Origin: Hanleya hanleyi
Lineage: Eukaryota > Mollusca > Polyplacophora > Lepidopleurida > Hanleyidae
Assembly: GCA_036873755.1 (NCBI GenBank)
Contig: JAVTVY010017181.1
Location: forward strand, 62,001 to 126,000
Length of the DNA: 64,000 nucleotides
Direction of reading: 5' to 3'
Notes under the pieces: generated by a model
What the model was told of the DNA's origin: nothing
Databases searched by the model: none
What the model saw: the letters and a program-made list of their open reading frames with translations, nothing else
Program-made: the position numbers and the translations under genes
In this document: in pieces, positions 10,561-21,924 of the stretch
Layout: every line of letters begins with the position of its first letter
How positions within the stretch are numbered: the stretch's first letter is position 1

Positions 10561-12033
10561 TTTCAACAAATTGAACGGGAGATGCATTTCTTAACATTAA
10601 CATTTGTACCGCTGGACATTATCTTGACAAATATTGTACATTTTGACAGGTTCGACTCCCAGCTTGCAAAGAAAACATGTGTAAACAGAGGTCGGTCTTT
10701 CGTGTAAGGATATATTGTTTCTGCTTTTATATACGGTACCGGTAACCGTATTGAAAACCTTTCTTCCAGACTCGTTCTTGTACCCAGACAGACTATTGTC
10801 CACCTTTATCTGGGGACACTTTCATGAAACACGACTCATAAGGAACATATTCCCTGGCTTGAAGGATACTTGGTGGTAGATGCCTACATATATATTTTAA
10901 TAAACTATGATTTTCTTCTTTTTTCCTTCTACTTTTTTATTATTATTATTTTTATTTTTTTTTTAACTTTTTTTTTTTATTTTTACTTTTCCTACATTTT
11001 TGTAGAGAGAATTGTGTTAGTAGAATGACGTCACTGGGGGATTTTCCTCCCTCTGAAAAGCCTAAGTTTAACACAGAAGTAAATTTCAAAAAAACATCCC
11101 GCGAAGAATAGTTCAGCTCCCATTTTAACACATAATTTAAACAGATGTACTATCTTTTAATTCGCCAAGCTGTAGAAATTTATCTCAAGTATCAGTTGAG
11201 ATTTTGGACTGCTAGACCTCAGTGGGTTAAAAAAAAACAGTTGCGGGGGTGGCTATTACGACACCGTAATTGACAGAACAGCCGATCTTTTGTTTGGAGT
11301 CGCTGTGCCTGGTACCCTAAATTAATGTTTCATTACTTACATATACAACCTTGCTAGGGAACCAGGCTAGGGCCACCAGGCTACCGGTAAATTTTGTCAA
11401 GTTTTGATGCCAACGTGGCACTCCGTGTATTCGGAAAAGTTTATATTCTTGTGTTCGAACCAGCCAAGTTGCGTTTGTTTGAACACAATTTAGTTCCACA
11501 GAAAAAGTACTTTTCCCGAGATATGACCCACTTTCAACCTGGCCAGGATCAACCACCTCGCTGGGGGTCTAATAACACCCCAGCCACCAGTCAGATTTTT
11601 GGACCGGATTCGGGGCCTTCGCGCACATCGCCGGAAGTGACATCATATATAGTAAAATAGATGTTTAACGAAAATTTTGATTACTTTTCAAGTCTGCATA
11701 ATACCTCCGTTGACCTAGCGTTAAAAAGAATTATCTGGAGATAATTTTCCCTGTTTATCTGGACAGAGCATATGAAAAGTAGTTCGCTCATGTGCAACAC
11801 TAAAGGAGTCGTTTGGTCGGATTCAAACTGAACCGTGCGTTGGTTGGTTTCCCCTATACGTCATAGCAACGTAGTAAAGGTCAACTTCCGCTATTGGAGG
11901 CAGGGATGTTATTGGAGCCTGCGAAATGGAGCATGCGCTGTGGGGAGGTTGGGCCAGGATGCGGCCGTTGATACAAGTGACCTTTCGTGACCTCGCCTTG
12001 TGCGCATGCCCAGTTACCCTAGATTTGTAATGG
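10561..12033. other. Insert interior, unassigned
   Basis: A T-rich tract lies at 10917-10997. There are short frames at 11317-11660 with no recognised features. No RNA gene or spliced exon could be supported. Confidence 0.4.
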
Positions 12034-12450
12034 CGATCTCGGCTATATCAGAGACGTTTTCGTCAATATTTCGGAGACAATTTTGAATTTATCGTACAAC
12101 ATTGAAACTTCACACAACTAAAAAATACAAATTTTTCCCCGTATCTTATTAAAATCGGGATCTGTTGATAATTGATTACAAATATCTACCATGTTTGTTT
12201 GGGTCCACGATGATGTTGATCTGCCAATGTTATAACGTGCATGCTTAACGTCATGACTACAAAACATAACGTACAAATCTCCCAACAAGTCTAATATTTG
12301 TTTTCGAGATTTATTGAGAACTACTGGAAGGATTCTCGCGATACTTTGGAAAAAAATAGTACTTTTTAGTTTATCTACTGTGTGAAGTTTCAATATCGTC
12401 CGATAAATTGTCTCCGAAATATTGCCAAAAACATTTCCGATATATTATCT
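12034..12450. repeat. Fold-back repeat, ~90-bp arms
   Basis: 'caatatttcggagacaattt' and 'attgaaacttcacac' on the left (12070-12115) recur as reverse complements on the right (12379-12428). The interior has a short minus-strand frame with no known family. This looks like a MITE. Confidence 0.65.
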
Positions 12451-12535
12451 AGGAGAGACAGTATCTACAATGCCCAACGCTACAGTGGGCCGGTTTGATA
12501 ACTGCGAAGAACTGATCAGTGTGTCTCACAGGCTC

Positions 12536-13286
12536 TCAAAGTGTTTTTAGGGGTGTGGACGATGGTATTAGGGTGAAGTGTAAAATATGGGGTCTCTATA
12601 TATAACTCCATGCTTTATATAAAAAAAGATGATGGTCCCCTTCTTTCTCAATTCTGATTGGACAGCTGATCAGTGTGTGATCTCTCTTGCCGGAGGCGTG
12701 TCACGACTGACCGAACAAAACTGAGAAAGAAGCATACCATCATCTCGATGTGCCGACTTAAATGGACAGTCCAGTTGGATTTTGAATCGCTCGGCAAAGG
12801 TATAAAATTGCACAAATTAACTAATTTGACGACGGAAATATATAGAGTGACAATTGTAGAATATGCTGATGTATTTTGTTTGGAGGTACATGTAAACCGT
12901 TTATTTCTCGTTTCAACCAAAGTGCATTTGGTGTCTTTTACGTTCATATAAAGTTAGACCGCGGTTCGTTATTCAGGACCAGTCATTCAGCGACTCATAA
13001 CAGCGCCACCTTGCATCAGATTTGGGATATGAATATGCAAAGATATAGAGCATGGCATTCTCTCTTGCTATACAGAGTTTGGAGTTCAAAGTACTCTATT
13101 AAAAAAAAAATACAGATTTCCATATCTGAGGAAATAATTGCTGGTTCCCTCGACTAATGAACTGCGAACCATGGTCTAACTGTTTGAACTTGTGTATTTT
13201 TATATAAAGCATGGGGTTATATACATGTATAGAGACCCATATTTCGACACTGCACTGTAATACCACCATCCACATCCCCCAAAACT
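12536..13286. repeat. Inverted repeat pair, ~85-bp arms
   Basis: The left arm at about 12540-12625 (gtgtggacgatggtatta ... catgctttatataaaaa) is matched by the reverse complement at about 13196-13286. The ~570-bp interior includes the candidate first exon at 12748-12799. Confidence 0.65.
12748..12799 (+). CDS. Possible first exon of the BEN-like gene
   Basis: ATG then CRLKWTVQLDFESLGK, ending at G|gtataa. The donor is weak. The phase (1) would fit the acceptor phase of the exon at 13666. The KWT-type start is typical of some BEN-domain proteins, but that is a memory-based resemblance. Treat it as a hypothesis. Confidence 0.25.
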
Positions 13287-13665
13287 CTTGATTTGAGGGC
13301 ATGTGATGTCTCTGTAATCCATTTTTGAATATCGTCAGGAATGAAATTTGAAGTGGTTATGAATCCATTGAAAATGTTGAATAGTGTGATCGGCTATTCG
13401 TCCTTTTCGTGCGTATTGTCCGATAACCCCATGTTTCCTTAACAGCCTGGTCTGTTAACTGCTGGCATTTCCATATCTCGGGGAAAAAATGGAGGTGTGT
13501 CATGTCTATAATTATTTCTACTATTCTGATTTGATTTTTGAGCAAGTTAAGTAGGTGATTGCTCAGTTTTGATGTCAACTGATAGGATACAGTAATATAT
13601 ATTTTATCAGTGTTGATCAAGTTTTATAATAATTCATTAATTGCCTTTTGATATTCATCTTGCAG

Positions 13666-13760
13666 ATTGTGACTTACATGTAGTACAAGTAACAGAGGCA
13701 GAAGGATATTCAAAACCCAAACCTGGGATCTTACCTCTGTTAATGGCACAGAAGTATAGT
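13666..13760 (+). CDS. Internal exon of BEN-like gene fragment
   Basis: A good acceptor (ttcatcttgcag|att) and a consensus donor (agt|gtaagt) bound a 95-base exon. It is open in only one frame: CDLHVVQVTEAEGYSKPKPG then ILPLLMAQKYS. Entry is phase 1 and exit is phase 0, which matches the next exon at 15026. The block before the BEN module is unidentified. It lies inside the 8.86-kb insert, so the exons were either carried by the transposon or belong to its own gene. Confidence 0.55.
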
Positions 13761-13984
13761 GTAAGTTATCTTTTCTCATTAACAGGATTTAGCCAGAGAT
13801 ATATCCCAATGGACAGACAATTTCAAATTTGGATAGACAAGAATTTGAAAATTTAACATGGGATGGATATGAAGAAAGGAAATTTAGTAGACTGTCCAAA
13901 TATAGCAAAATGAGATACTTTGACAGGTAGATTTTATATCCTGGCTGATACACTGGGTTTGTCATGCTGCTGGAATTTCCGCCC

Positions 13985-14053
13985 AATTACAAGCGTCCGT
14001 CCGTCTTTCATAATTCAGCTGTCGTCCATTAAAGAATATCAGCGTCCATTATC
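13985..14053 (-). mobile_element. PLE 3' terminus, 69-bp stub
   Basis: 'attacaagcgtccgtccgtctttcataattcagctgtcgtccattaaagaatatc' is the family 3' end. It stops where the neighbouring palindromic element begins. Confidence 0.85.
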
Positions 14054-14397
14054 CAATGGCTCAGTTGCACATCATTGAGAGGACAGTTGATCAGCTACTG
14101 ATTTGTATAATTTCACTTTCGCCTATCTGTTAAACCAGGACTATTTTGAACTGGTGATAGCTGGCATAATTTTATACATGTATGTACTACTATATTTGTC
14201 CTCATGCTTGAATATTGGGAAAATATAGTTCATATGTATAAAATTATGCCAGTTATCAGGAGTTCAAATTACTCTCCAGGGTTAAAAGATAGGGAAAAGG
14301 GAAATTATATAACCCAGTAACTGCTCAACTGAAGTCACAGATCAGTGAAAATATGGGCTCTCCTTTGTTCTCTCAATAATGTGCAACTGGGTCATTC
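14054..14397. mobile_element. Palindromic MITE
   Basis: The left arm from 'aatggctcagttgcacat' is mirrored by the right arm ending 'atgtgcaactgggtcatt'. The arms are about 140-170 bp and meet near 14200. There is no coding capacity. Confidence 0.75.
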
Positions 14398-14404
14398 TTA
14401 TTGT

Positions 14405-14585
14405 GATATTCACAAATTATGCCAGTTGTTACGAGTAAAAATTACTCTCCAGGGTCAAAAGATAGGGAAAAGTGAAATTATATAACCCAGTAGCTGCTCA
14501 AGTGAAGTCACAGATCAGTGAACAGACGGGCTCTCCTTCGTTCTCTCAATACATGCAATAATGTGCAACTGAGTCATTCTGATTG
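14405..14585. repeat. Second copy of the MITE right arm
   Basis: From 'aaattatgccagttgttacgag' to 'gtgcaactgagtcattc' it repeats the right arm in direct orientation, so the arm was duplicated in tandem. Confidence 0.75.
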
Positions 14586-15025
14586 TGATATTCACAGTTA
14601 GAACAGAATATTAATTTAGAACAGCTTAATAATAGGTATTTCATTCTCGGCCATGGATGATATGTGGTTTGGTTGTATGTACTTTATGCCTCAAACCCCA
14701 AAACAAGAAAATATGACCGCCTTTATTGAACATGCAAACTCATCTAGGTGACAAATTCAAGGGCAACAACTCTGGACTTCGCCAAGGAAAAAGATTAGTA
14801 CTGGTGGAATTAGGGGCTGATCATGCTGATAAAACAATGAGTACACTATACTAATGTTTATCATAAGGTGACGTGATATCCGAGAGTATATATGTGTCCA
14901 TTGTTAGCAAATTAATTAATAAAACAGCAAGGCCTGTATCCTGTGATTTTGTACATTGGTACATGTTTTATGGAGATGTGTACTTTTTACCATTCTTTCT
15001 TTGAAATGTTTATACTCTGTTTCAG

Positions 15026-15270
15026 ATGGTTGAGCTGTCACCTGGAAGTGGTGTGTTCATATACCAGGACCAGTATCACCAGGCAATGAACAAGTCACTA
15101 TCTGAATGCACCTTCTAGAAGACTGAAACAGCCAACAGAGACGAACACCTCTGCTCAGGGTGATGAAAGACCAGCGGCGAGATATTTGATGAACACGCTC
15201 TTCTCGCTTGAACAACTAGCTAGGGGGAAACTGCTGGCGCTGAACGGTGACATCGTTGGGGCAATAAAGG
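15026..15270 (+). pseudogene. Terminal-type exon with BEN-like domain, one frameshift
   Basis: Acceptor ctctgtttcag|atg and donor aagg|gtgagc. It enters in phase 0 with MVELSPGSGVFIYQDQYHQA. The frame then stops at a TAG (15116) but continues in the +1 frame as ...RYLMNTLFSLEQLARGKLL..., so one base seems to have been gained near 15102. The 'L..LFS.E.LA.G' pattern resembles the start of BEN domains, which bind DNA or protein in chromatin and transposon-linked proteins. The family call is by eye only. Confidence 0.5.
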
Positions 15271-15394
15271 GTGAGCAAAATCACTATCTGAGCTCCCATA
15301 CTAAGTATCTTGGCATGAACGTGCATTAGGGCATTGTTACCAGCAAGTTCTGAGCTGACCGAATTCTGATGAAATTTTTTTATAATTATTTTTA

Positions 15395-17175
15395 TACGCC
15401 CGCTTGAAAAAGCGGACATGTTATGGGATGGCACTGTCTGTCCGTCCATCCGTCCATTTCGTGTCCGGGCTGAATATCGCGCACTTTTCAAACTACAGAC
15501 CTGGCGTTTGGTAGGTCACGGGTGCATTAGGGGGAGACGACGTGTCATACGTTGCCTTCGCTCATGTGGGCCGTTTCCATGGCAACCAGACACACCCTCT
15601 TTATCTCAGCCATTCTACTGCATGGATCTTTCTCAAATTTGGTACACAGGTTTCCCTTGGGCCCTAGTTGTGCAGATACCCTCTTTGGTCCGATTCGAAA
15701 ATCCAATATGGCCTCCAGGCAGCCACCTTGGATTTCCCCATGAAACCTTGTTATCGCGATTTCTCAGGAACTACTGCATGGATCTTTCTTAAATTTGGTA
15801 CACATGTTCCCCTTGGGGTCTAGTTGTGCAGATACCATTTTTGGTCCAATTCGAAAATCCAATATGGCCACCAGGCAGCCATCTTGGATTTCCCTTTGAA
15901 ACCTTGTTATTGCAATTTCTCAGGAACTACTGCGTGGATCTTTCTCAAATTTGGTACATAGGTTCCCCTTGGGAGTCTAGTTGTGCAAGATACCTCTTCT
16001 GGTCCGATTCGAAAATCCAATATAGCCACCAGGCAGCCATCTTGGATTTCCCCATGAAACTTTATTATCGTCATTTCTCAGGAAGTACTGTATGGATCTT
16101 TCTAAAATTTGGTGCACAGGTTCCCCTTGGCGTCTAGTTGTGCAAGATACTTTTTTCGGTCCGATTCGAAAAACCAATGTGGCCACCAGGCAGCCATATT
16201 GGATTTCCCCATGAAATCTTGTTATCGCGATTTCTCGGGAACTACTGTATGGATCTTTCTCAAATTTCGTACACAGGTTCCCCTTGGGATCTAGTTGTGC
16301 AAGATACCTTTCCTGGTACGATTTGAAACTCCAGTATGGCCACCAGGCAGCCATCTTGGATTTCCCCATGAAACTTTATTGTCATTTCTCAGGAACTACT
16401 TCATGGATCTTTCTCAATTTTGGTACACAGGTTCCTCTTAGGGTCTCAATATGCAAGATGCCTTTTTCGGTCCGAATCGAAAAACCAATGTGGCCACCAG
16501 GCAGCCATATTGGATTTCCCCATGAAATCTTGTTATCGCGATTTCTCGGGAACTACTGCATGGATCTTTCTCAAATTTCGTACACAGGTTCCCCTTGGGA
16601 TCTAGTTGTGCAAGATACCGTTCCTTCCCCATGAAAGTTTTTTATCATGATTTCTCAGGAAGTACTGCCAAATTTGATACACAGGTTCAATTGTGCAAGA
16701 TACCTTTTCTGGACCGATTCCAAAATCCAATATGTCCATCAGGCGGCCATCTTGGATTTCCCCATGGAACTTTGTTATTGCGATTTCTCGGGAACTACTG
16801 CATGGATCGTTGTTAAATTTGGTACACAGGTTCACCTTGTCGTCTAGTTGTGCAAGATACCTTTTCTGGTCTGATTCGAAAATTCAATATGGCCAACAGG
16901 CGACCATCTTGGATTTTCCCATGCAAATTTGTTATCGTGATTGCTCAGGAAGTACTTCATGGATCTTTCTGAAATTTGGTACACAGGTTCCCCTTATGGT
17001 CTAGTTGTGCAAGAAACCTTTTTGGGTCCGAATCCAAAATCCAATATGGCCAGAAGGCGGCCATCTTGAATTTCCCCTTGAAACATTGTTACCGTGAATT
17101 CTCAGGAAATATTTCATTGATCTTTCTGAAATTTGGTACACAGATCCGTCTGCCGGCGGGTCGGCTACATGAAGG
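15395..17175. repeat. 157-bp satellite array, about ten units
   Basis: The block 'tggatctttctcaaatttgg' recurs near 15623, 15780, 15938, 16095, 16252, 16405, 16562, 16962 and 17117. Each unit also has 'ttgtgcaagatacc', 'ccaatatggcca' and 'gccatcttggatttcccc'. The array is preceded by 'cgcccgcttgaaaaagcgg' and followed by a GC-rich palindromic patch 'ccgtctgccggcgggtcgg'. Frames on both strands stay open because of repetition and are not genes. Confidence 0.85.
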
Positions 17176-18524
17176 GACGTGACTCCTGTGACTCAACGTC
17201 ACAACTCGACAACTGTAGACTCCTGCATGTTTCGATCCAAGAGAGATAATTAGGATTCAGGCACTTTCGAAGTTTCAACAGTACTGCGCGGACCAGATCT
17301 CTTCAGTATTAAGTAGTGTACCATCTTACTATTTTCGAGCATGGTATCTTAAAAGAGATATCTAAAATAGCCTGATAAACAGATCGAACAGAATTAGCAT
17401 TCGTTCTTAATTATCAAATCTTAAGTATGTTTCATAGCTCATGCCAAAGTGTCAAAGAGATTGGTCTTCGCTTCCAGTACCCAATGATGACACGTTCAAA
17501 AAAATAAATAAAAAAAAATACTACGAAACAAAGGCGAAGAATCCTCCATACATGTACATTCACTTTCAGACTAACTTTGCTCATTTCTCTTGTATTATAA
17601 CAACCGACATAAGTACAGTTTCTAGAAATTTTGAAACTCCTGAAACTTAGATTATATATTGGTGTTTTTCAGTGGCCTTTTCTGATCCTTTTCGCTCAGA
17701 TTCGAAATTCTGTAAACAAAATTACAAATCAATCGTTTGTTCTTAGTAACAATGGACAAAAAGATCCTTTAGTCATTAGCTTACAATTATCGGACAATGG
17801 TGGGCGCCAAGATCCATCAGGATCTCTTGTTCTATTTAGATAGAAGATATTCAGGAATTAATGATGTTTATTTATTCATTTCAGCTTTCTGTACAACACA
17901 TTCAACAAGTACAGCCCCTGTGATCAACCGGCAATGGGTGCCAAAGTCACAGGATTAAAGAGCCGAAACAGAGGACTGTGGTGATCAGCGCTTAGTTCAC
18001 TTGCGTTTCCTGGTGTAAATGGAATAGGATACAAACATTGTTACATGTATATGAGTGATAGATTGTTGAAAGCGACTACAATTCACACACTCTCCCCTTG
18101 ATTCACTTGCTTTCTACCATGTCGACATGAGAACAATCAATAGCATGTCTGCATACAACAAGAAAGGACAGTGAATAAGAAAGAACAGTCAAACCATAAC
18201 TGTAAACAAGTGAACCGGATGAAAGAATGTTGCTGTAAATATGATTCATAGTGCTATTTTATGTATGGAAGAATTGCTGTTTTTGTGTAAAAAATACACT
18301 AAAATATTCTTCTGAAATCGGATTTGTTGATTTTTATGGTGTGCTATCGTATATGTACTGCTATCAACACAAGTTAGAAACTCATCTACTGCAGTTCTTT
18401 AGTAAAAATTTCTTACAGCTACTTTCTCCAGTTACAGCCAGATGAGCTACAGTGCCATGGCACTATCTTTATGGTGTGCCATCTTATATGTACTGCTATC
18501 TTTTGGATTGGGTGGACCGTATCT
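17176..18524. other. Insert interior, unassigned
   Basis: There is no repeat or exon with matching splice signals that I could support. Short frames such as 18251-18445 carry no recognised features. Confidence 0.4.
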
Positions 18525-18964
18525 AGTGTATACCTTGCCGGTACCTTCAGCTGTACCTTAATGATACCTCCAGATATAAAATGGCTGACCATATATATAT
18601 ACCTTCCTGGTACCTTGCGTAAGACCCTATACCTTGATGGTACCTCTGGCTGTACCTTACTTGCGCCTTGCTCTTGAACTGGTTTTATCCTCATGTACCT
18701 ACACTATACCTTACAGTACCTTAGTGATACCTTGTTGCTGTGCCTTACTGACACCTTATTCAAGCGAGGTACAGTTAAGGCATCATTAGCATTTTTGGAA
18801 CGTACCTTACCTGTACATTGTCCATGTTGGATCAAATGACAAATTTGGAGGTACAGATAAGGTATATGCCTTAACTGTACCTGTCCTGTACCTATGTCAG
18901 ATCTATGGCCTGTACCTTATTGAGACCTTCTTGATACCTTAATGATACCTTGTTACTGTAAGGG
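18525..18964. repeat. Right subterminal GTACCTT array
   Basis: It is the counterpart of the left array: 'ggtacctt', 'aatgatacc' and 'gtaccttac' repeat irregularly up to the right inverted end 'ataccttgttactgtaaggg'. Confidence 0.8.
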
Positions 18965-19488
18965 GGGTCTATAGTTGTCAGAGCTAGTGATGTCACCAGA
19001 TTTGTTTTTCACAATAGGATTTATGACAACAGATGTCAGTTCCTGGGGAAGATAACCATGTGAGAAAAAGGCATTGATACACAATGAAAGATGGTGCATC
19101 AGAACAGGCGTTGCATGCTGTGAATGTTCAGCGCTGAGTCCGACGGGACCTGTCGCTTTACAAGTTTTTAACTTATTAACATTCTCAACAATGACATCCA
19201 CAGATGTCACGTTTTCACATGGTTTACTATCAGAGAGAATATTCAACACCTTATCTTTATGCTCAAGAGTGCAGACAGAGTTAAGAAGAGAGTAAAACTT
19301 ACTTCTCCACAAATTAGCAATGTTCACTTCATCCTCGACAGCATCAATATTACATGGCAATGACATATCTTTGGAATTAACAGTTTTGATCTCTTTCCAA
19401 AAATCGTCAGTGTTATAAGAAGAATACGCTTCGGCCATTTTGTCAGCGCGCAAAGACTCTTCGTTTTTCTTACACACTCTCAACAATG
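18965..19488 (-). pseudogene. LINE B, N-terminal half of reverse transcriptase
   Basis: A minus-strand frame of about 170 residues reads FWKEIKTVNSK, then LWRSKFYSLLNSV, NKLKTCKATGPVGLSAEH, VVINPIVKNKSGDITSSDNY and RP. These are the regions just before and including RT motif 1 of CR1/L2-like LINEs. It is cut at RP by the 8.86-kb insert and at 19488 by a PLE fragment. Confidence 0.8.
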
Positions 19489-20110
19489 GCTATCTGTTAT
19501 CTCATTCAAATCCAGTGATGGTGGATTTATGTCCTTCACTGTGTTATTCATATAGCGATTATCGACAGCGAAAGATCGCTTATATATCGTTTGGCGAATG
19601 AGAAAGAACAGGCTTTGAGATGATATAACTTGGCTATAAGGGTCCACAATTAGTACCCACTGGAATACTTATATGATGTTGATATACTGTGTTGCCAAAT
19701 GTCACATACATATTATTATTTCAAAATTCAAGCAACTCTGTAAACAAAGAAACATTCCACGGATGCTATCTCTTTGATGTAGTAGAGGTAATAATGCTTA
19801 TTGAGTTCAAAATATAACTCCATCAACCTTTGATTGTGACTGCCCATTTGAACACTGGCAATGTAAAACATTTGCCGTTCAAATGACTACTAGCCCGGAT
19901 TTAGCGCAGTTAGACACATAATTGGAATAATCTTGGCTGACAAATTTTGTGGCGTTGACTAAGATAGTCAAATTTTCTCCAAGATCTAGCAAATGTACTT
20001 TCTGTCGAATATTCCTATCAGATTTGGGTAGTTAAATCTGTCAAAATTGTTATCGCCTCTCTTGTAGAAGAGTTGGCGAGAGAATAAGTTATTTCGTACT
20101 ATTAATGTAC
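19489..20110 (-). mobile_element. Diverged, rearranged PLE reverse transcriptase fragment
   Basis: 'ccttcactgtgttattcatatagcgattatc', 'ggtccacaattagtacccactggaata' and 'cacggatgctatctctttgatgtagtagag' match the PLE at 32.8-33.1 kb. Parts of its 3' end follow from 19800 with deletions. Confidence 0.75.
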
Positions 20111-20435
20111 AGGTCCAAATGCGATGTTCATCTGGATTATCGCTGCTTTCCTGCAATTTGGTGGACTGGAGTTGGTTGGTATATATGGTTTACTGTGAGG
20201 TTGAATGACAATGAACTGGCTTCGATATGGTTATCTTTTGATATTTTCTATATGTATGTATAGATAGATAAAGGCATGGGACATAGGAATACTCAACAGA
20301 TCAACATAAGAAATTTTACCCCACATCAAACTTCTCATCGTTCGTACAAGGATACTTTTGCTAGCAAGATCTAAATTTGTGAACACGTATCAGAAGCTTA
20401 AACGTATGCAGCATACGCGGAATCGGCATACTTAC
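20111..20435. other. Gene 3' flank or intron, nothing seen
   Basis: No exon, stop-bearing terminal exon or polyadenylation context could be fixed for the EGF/fucolectin gene here. Confidence 0.35.
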
Positions 20436-20573
20436 CGGTTGTACAACGATCTCCTAAATAACCAGGTAAACATGTCGGTGATCCAGAACATATCCCAGAA
20501 TCCGCAGCGCACGCCTGCGCACACTGACCACATTGCTCGGTACAGTCTGCCCCATACTCACTGAAGCTACAAT
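20436..20573 (-). CDS. EGF-like exon (gene with fucolectin domain)
   Basis: This 138-base exon is bounded by acceptor gtgtcag|att and donor g|gtaag and is phase 1 at both ends. Its eight cysteines (CSFSEYGADC..C..C...C......C.....C........C) follow the MEGF/SREC-type EGF pattern. It is the most downstream exon found, and the gene continues beyond what can be traced. Confidence 0.85.
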
Positions 20574-21774
20574 CTGACACGAAAACAAATATTCAGTTGT
20601 GAATAATCTAGGATACACGTTTCACTGGAATTTCAAAATTGGGCAATCGCTTTGATATTTCACAGTAATATGAATGTATGGGTCTATAACCGTCAGGCTT
20701 CTTGGATTTATCCCCACAACATTCAGAGATCTCTCAAAGTGCGTAAGTTGATATGTAAGGCAATATGGTCACTTCCGTTACAAGGAAAAATGCCAGTTAT
20801 TTGATATTGTGGTATTTATTAGGTAAATGTAGACAACTGGATGCGTATCACTTCTAATTTTATAACATAATTCTGATCTAGTGAATATAGGATATAGGTA
20901 CAGGAATGGAACATATATCAAACAACTCACAGTAAATCACTGTGATTTTGATTATGATACTTATTTTGATTATGACACTTATCATGAACGGTCCAGTTTT
21001 TGTTATGTTGGCGTATCTCTGCAACATGGCACTCACAATGATCTTATAATAACTTGTTCCTATGTGTGGAGGTATGCCTTGTCTGATTATTGCAGTTTTG
21101 ATGGGTAGTGCTTTTCCAAGTAATCATTATGCTGTCTATTACTATGAACTACATTTGCTGTGCATCCCCATCCTGTTAAAGATACATATCTGTTCTGTCA
21201 TATTACAAAATACTTTTGTTTTGCTACATGTACGTTCACTGCAGGCCATAGTTACTTCAGTATGCGGAAAGATAACCCGATCCCGTTATTCGGTCGTGGG
21301 TTATAGATTAACAGGTATATCGTCCATTAAACAGTCATTTATCAAACGCATGTATCTCACGAAAAAGTGCCGCGAATAGGGATGACTGGGTGGCTCTACA
21401 ACTTCAACATTTACCTCGAAAAGAGGGGTTTGCATTACATGAGTGCTTGTTATATGACTTCTTATCAGTACTCGGGCATCGGTTAGCATCACCCTTTTAA
21501 CGTTACATTTAATTTAGATGGTTTTATTATCTCACAGAGAATAGCCCTCTGATGATAGATTGGGCAAGGTCCAAATCAATCACGCATGCCTTTATAGAAT
21601 TATATTTGACACATATTACTGCTGCTGCGTTTTGTTCGCCTCTGAGAACGCCAGTTCTCATAATAACTAGCGTACATACATGGGTTAATACTTCTGAAAC
21701 ATATAAAGGGTTCTGAAACTTATGAAGGCTTATAATTACAGATGAAGGCATTGTCAAAAAGTCCGACTACTCAC

Positions 21775-21924
21775 TCTCTTTACATAGATCGCCTTTAAAT
21801 CCTGAGTCACATCTTGGTGGTGTGTTTGGACAATACCCAGAATCTTTCGCGCATCGGTTCTTTCCACTGGCACAATGACCACAGCTGCTCAAACAGTCTT
21901 CACCATACTGCCCTTCAACACAGC
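21775..21924 (-). CDS. EGF-like exon
   Basis: A 150-base phase 1-1 exon, acceptor tatcag|gct and donor a|gtgagt. It reads CVEGQYGEDCLSSCGHC then ...CAKDSGYC...CDSGFKGDLC, with eight cysteines. It is one module of an extracellular EGF array. Confidence 0.88.

Larger units (their letters stand above)
10106..18964. mobile_element. 8.86-kb insert with inverted ends, splitting LINE B
   Basis: The left end CCCTCACAGTAGCAAGGTAT and the right end, read inverted, CCCTTACAGTAACAAGGTAT differ at two positions. The flanks rejoin LINE B in frame (NYRP then IAIATVIS), with a probable 2-bp GG target repeat. Both subterminal regions are packed with GTACCTT/GATACC motifs. The interior carries gene-like exons, a 157-bp satellite and smaller fold-back elements. 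No transposase was recognised. Subterminal repeats with short target repeats recall CACTA/EnSpm elements, but the superfamily is not settled. Confidence 0.75.

Noticed and set aside
15395..17175. CRISPR-like array
   Set aside because: The units are 157 bp with diverged sequence throughout and no short conserved repeat/unique spacer pattern. The genome is eukaryotic.
15418..17182. Many overlapping open frames of 60-130 codons on both strands
   Set aside because: They follow the 157-bp satellite period and repeat the same peptide block on both strands. These are repeat artefacts, not genes.
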